Below the pieces are notes generated by a model. It had not been told where the DNA came from. It saw only the letters and a program-made list of their open reading frames with translations, and did no database searches. Below, one piece after another: positions 5,295 to 7,067 of a stretch of DNA of 7,067 nt (the stretch's first letter is position 1; the number at the start of each line of letters is the position of its first letter). The DNA comes from Planctomycetota bacterium (GTDB lineage Bacteria; Planctomycetota; Brocadiia; SM23-32): NCBI GenBank assembly GCA_030604585.1, contig JAUVVP010000095.1, positions 1 through 7,067 on the forward strand, given 5' to 3'. The translations under genes were made by a program, and so were the position numbers.

Positions 5295-7067
5295 TCCTTT
5301 GCCCCCATCAGGTCCTCGAGCCGCTTCTCGACTCGGTGGTAGAGATACGCCGAACCGATCATCAGAAGTCCCAGCACAAAGAAGGACACTATCCTGTAGA
5401 CCTGCTTCACACCCGCGATGTCAACGGCGACCAGCTTCAGGGCGGTGACTGCGAATAACCCGAGCGCCGCAAACCGCAATGGCCGCAGGCGCCGCCAGAA
5501 TCCCGTGACAAGCACGGCCGCCGCATAGGCACCCCACACAACCGAAAGCGACATCAACGCCATCCACTGTGCTTTCTTCGGGTCGGCGACCGCCTCGATC
5601 CAGTAGCCGTAGGCCTCGGCGCTGAGCAGGGCCAACAGAGCCGCCAGACCCACCCACCACAAGACCTGTGCGAGGGCCTGCTCTCTGCCGGCACAGATGT
5701 CGCGGCTGCGGCGCAAGAGGAAGCTGTAGGCAAAGACCGCCAGTGCGACCGCCAGACCAGCGCAGAATCGGCTGTTGAGGAACAGCCAGTAGTCTTCGCC
5801 TACCGGCCACGCGAACGCCCGGATGCCCAGGATCACCGCCAGCGTCAACGGTCCCAGGCCAGCCCACCGCGAGTGCACGGACCGGGCGCGCAGCCCGGCC
5901 CCCAGGAAGGCCATCGCACCGACCGCCCACACCAAGGGAACGACGCACCGGCCCAGGTAGAGCCGCGCGCTGTAGTAGAACCACTGGCCCAGCTCCGCGT
6001 GCAGGATCACAAGGGCGAGCAGTCCGCCGCCGATCGCGCTTACCAGTTTCAGCTTCCGGTCCGCCGAGGACGACTCGTCCTTCCACCTGTGGTGAATGAC
6101 CGCGTAGACGGCTGCGCCCAGCGGCGCGCACATCGCCGTCGCGAAGTGCTTGTTCCAGATGAGGTGGAACAGCCCTGCATGAAGGGGCCAATGCGCTGCG
6201 AAAACCCGGACCACCGCCAGTGCCACGACAACGGCAGCGCCGATCCTCACCGGCCGGTACCGATATCGGTAGCCGAGGTACAGGAGCACCGGCCCCTCGG
6301 CGGCCCACGCCAGCGTTATGCCGTGCACCTTCAGGTGGAGGGGCACGGATAACGTGAGGAAGAAGACCGCAAGGCCAGTGAACCCGAACACGCCTCGCGC
6401 GTCGTCAGGGACGCGCCGTCGGGCGCCGGCGCCCAGAACCATGTAGCACGCCGCCATGCCCAGGGCCACGAAGCCCAGCACGTGGGGATGTTCGGCCCGC
6501 AGGATCGTGTGTGCGCAGCCGAAGGCGAGCGCTGCGTTCGCCAGGGCCATGACAAACCGCTCAAGGGTTATCTCCGTCCTGTGGCGGAAGTGGTGCGCGA
6601 ACGGAAGCAGCAGGAATACCAGATAGAAAGCGGCCAGCCACAGAAGCGTCGGCACCATGGCCGGGTCGCTGTAGAACTCAAAGAACCACCCGGCGAAAAG
6701 CACCGCAGTGCCGACGAATGCGAGCACATCGAGAGCCCGCCAGCGCTTAAAGAGCGCCACCCCCAGCACGCCCAGGTCCAGCAGCGCCAGATAGCTGAAC
6801 AAGACGTCGCGGTGGTCCGTCCCGGTGGAGAGCAGCACGGGCGTGAGCACCCCGCCGAGGATTGCCAGGAAGCTTATGGCCATGGCGTCGTGCAGGACGG
6901 CCAGCGTCATCCCGGCGGCGGTGACCAGCACCATGGCGGCGAACGCTGCGCCCTGCGGGACGAGATCGTAAAGGGAGAACGAAGCGAACAGCGACACGTA
7001 GAGGACGGCCAGGCCGCCGCCCATAAGCCCCTGCCCGAGGGCGCGCATCCGCCGCCGCGCCGCCCCG
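5291..7067 (-). CDS. DUF2339 family polytopic membrane protein, N-terminus beyond right edge
   Basis: The minus-strand frame is open to the window edge, giving 591 visible residues. The first in-window ATG (7048-7046) is almost certainly internal. The six codons before it (GAARRR) continue the frame, and the run RALGQGLMGGGLAVLYVSLF after it matches the interior of DUF2339 proteins, which begin with a coiled-coil region and several helices before this point. Many hydrophobic helices follow; examples are FAAMVLVTAAGMTLAVL, FLAILGGVLTPVLL, VLAFVGTAVLFAGWF, LLWLAAFYLVFLLLPFA, FAALGLFAVTALKLVAV and IVSFFVLGLLMIGSAYLY. Probably fifteen or more transmembrane segments are in view. Typical family features include LTPVLLSTG, AWAAEGPVLLYLGYR and, near the end, FAALGLFAVTALKLVAVDI followed by YRIVSFFVLGL. 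The C-terminus YHRVEKRLEDLMGAKE is short and cytoplasmic-looking. The gene ends in the ATGA overlap with DUF3999. The biochemical role is unknown; roles in envelope or polysaccharide biology are only guesses. Confidence 0.88.
   Translation of the reverse strand, partial: GAARRRMRALGQGLMGGGLAVLYVSLFASFSLYDLVPQGAAFAAMVLVTAAGMTLAVLHDAMAISFLAILGGVLTPVLLSTGTDHRDVLFSYLALLDLGVLGVALFKRWRALDVLAFVGTAVLFAGWFFEFYSDPAMVPTLLWLAAFYLVFLLLPFAHHFRHRTEITLERFVMALANAALAFGCAHTILRAEHPHVLGFVALGMAACYMVLGAGARRRVPDDARGVFGFTGLAVFFLTLSVPLHLKVHGITLAWAAEGPVLLYLGYRYRYRPVRIGAAVVVALAVVRVFAAHWPLHAGLFHLIWNKHFATAMCAPLGAAVYAVIHHRWKDESSSADRKLKLVSAIGGGLLALVILHAELGQWFYYSARLYLGRCVVPLVWAVGAMAFLGAGLRARSVHSRWAGLGPLTLAVILGIRAFAWPVGEDYWLFLNSRFCAGLAVALAVFAYSFLLRRSRDICAGREQALAQVLWWVGLAALLALLSAEAYGYWIEAVADPKKAQWMALMSLSVVWGAYAAAVLVTGFWRRLRPLRFAALGLFAVTALKLVAVDIAGVKQVYRIVSFFVLGLLMIGSAYLYHRVEKRLEDLMGAKE

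Noticed and set aside
4410..5342. A 310-codon plus-strand open frame opposite DUF3999
   Set aside because: It is a compositional shadow. The minus-strand frame has a signal peptide, a C-terminal membrane helix and the expected DUF2339 neighbour.
5421..6308. A 295-codon minus-strand frame inside the DUF2339 gene
   Set aside because: It is a frameshifted shadow of the DUF2339 frame. The product is Arg/Gly/Pro-rich without membrane helices, while the other frame is a continuous polytopic membrane protein.

Overview
The window is GC-rich, densely coded bacterial DNA holding five protein genes, two of them cut by the window edges. No RNA genes, mobile elements, CRISPR arrays or long repeats were seen. 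The gene mix is typical of free-living polysaccharide degraders known mainly from metagenomes, such as Planctomycetota, Lentisphaerota, Armatimonadota or Hydrogenedentota-like lineages. It combines a non-heme uroporphyrinogen-decarboxylase-fold (URO-D) protein, a GH51 arabinofuranosidase, a secreted TIM-barrel hydrolase-like protein and a DUF2339/DUF3999 membrane pair. That assignment is inference; no marker gene in the window fixes the phylum.

Layout from left to right. (1) Positions 1-905, minus strand: a secreted glycoside-hydrolase-like protein whose C-terminal part lies beyond the left edge. It has no closed reading frame within the window, but its signal peptide and ribosome binding site are clear. 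(2) Positions 906-1145: a divergent intergenic region with a candidate extended -10 promoter reading right and two inverted repeats. (3) Positions 1146-2381 and 2445-3932, plus strand: a URO-D superfamily protein followed after 63 bp by an intracellular GH51 alpha-L-arabinofuranosidase, probably one operon. (4) Positions 3933-3950: an 18-bp convergent gap inside an imperfect hairpin. (5) Positions 3951-5294 and 5291-7067, minus strand: DUF3999 downstream of DUF2339, joined by an ATGA stop/start overlap. The N-terminal part of DUF2339 is off the right edge.

The left half looks like a small plant-polysaccharide or glycoside locus. The secreted TIM-barrel protein would act outside the cytoplasm and the GH51 enzyme would remove arabinofuranose from imported oligosaccharides. 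The URO-D protein resembles methyl-transfer members of its superfamily, not the heme-pathway enzyme, so it could handle a methylated part of the same substrate; this is a hypothesis. The right half is a separate, convergently transcribed pair: a multi-spanning membrane protein and a membrane-anchored extracytoplasmic protein that recur together in bacteria with no established function. I see no obviously unprecedented system. The best leads are the URO-D/GH51 pairing, the atypical hydrolase-like protein at the left edge, and the DUF2339/DUF3999 module.
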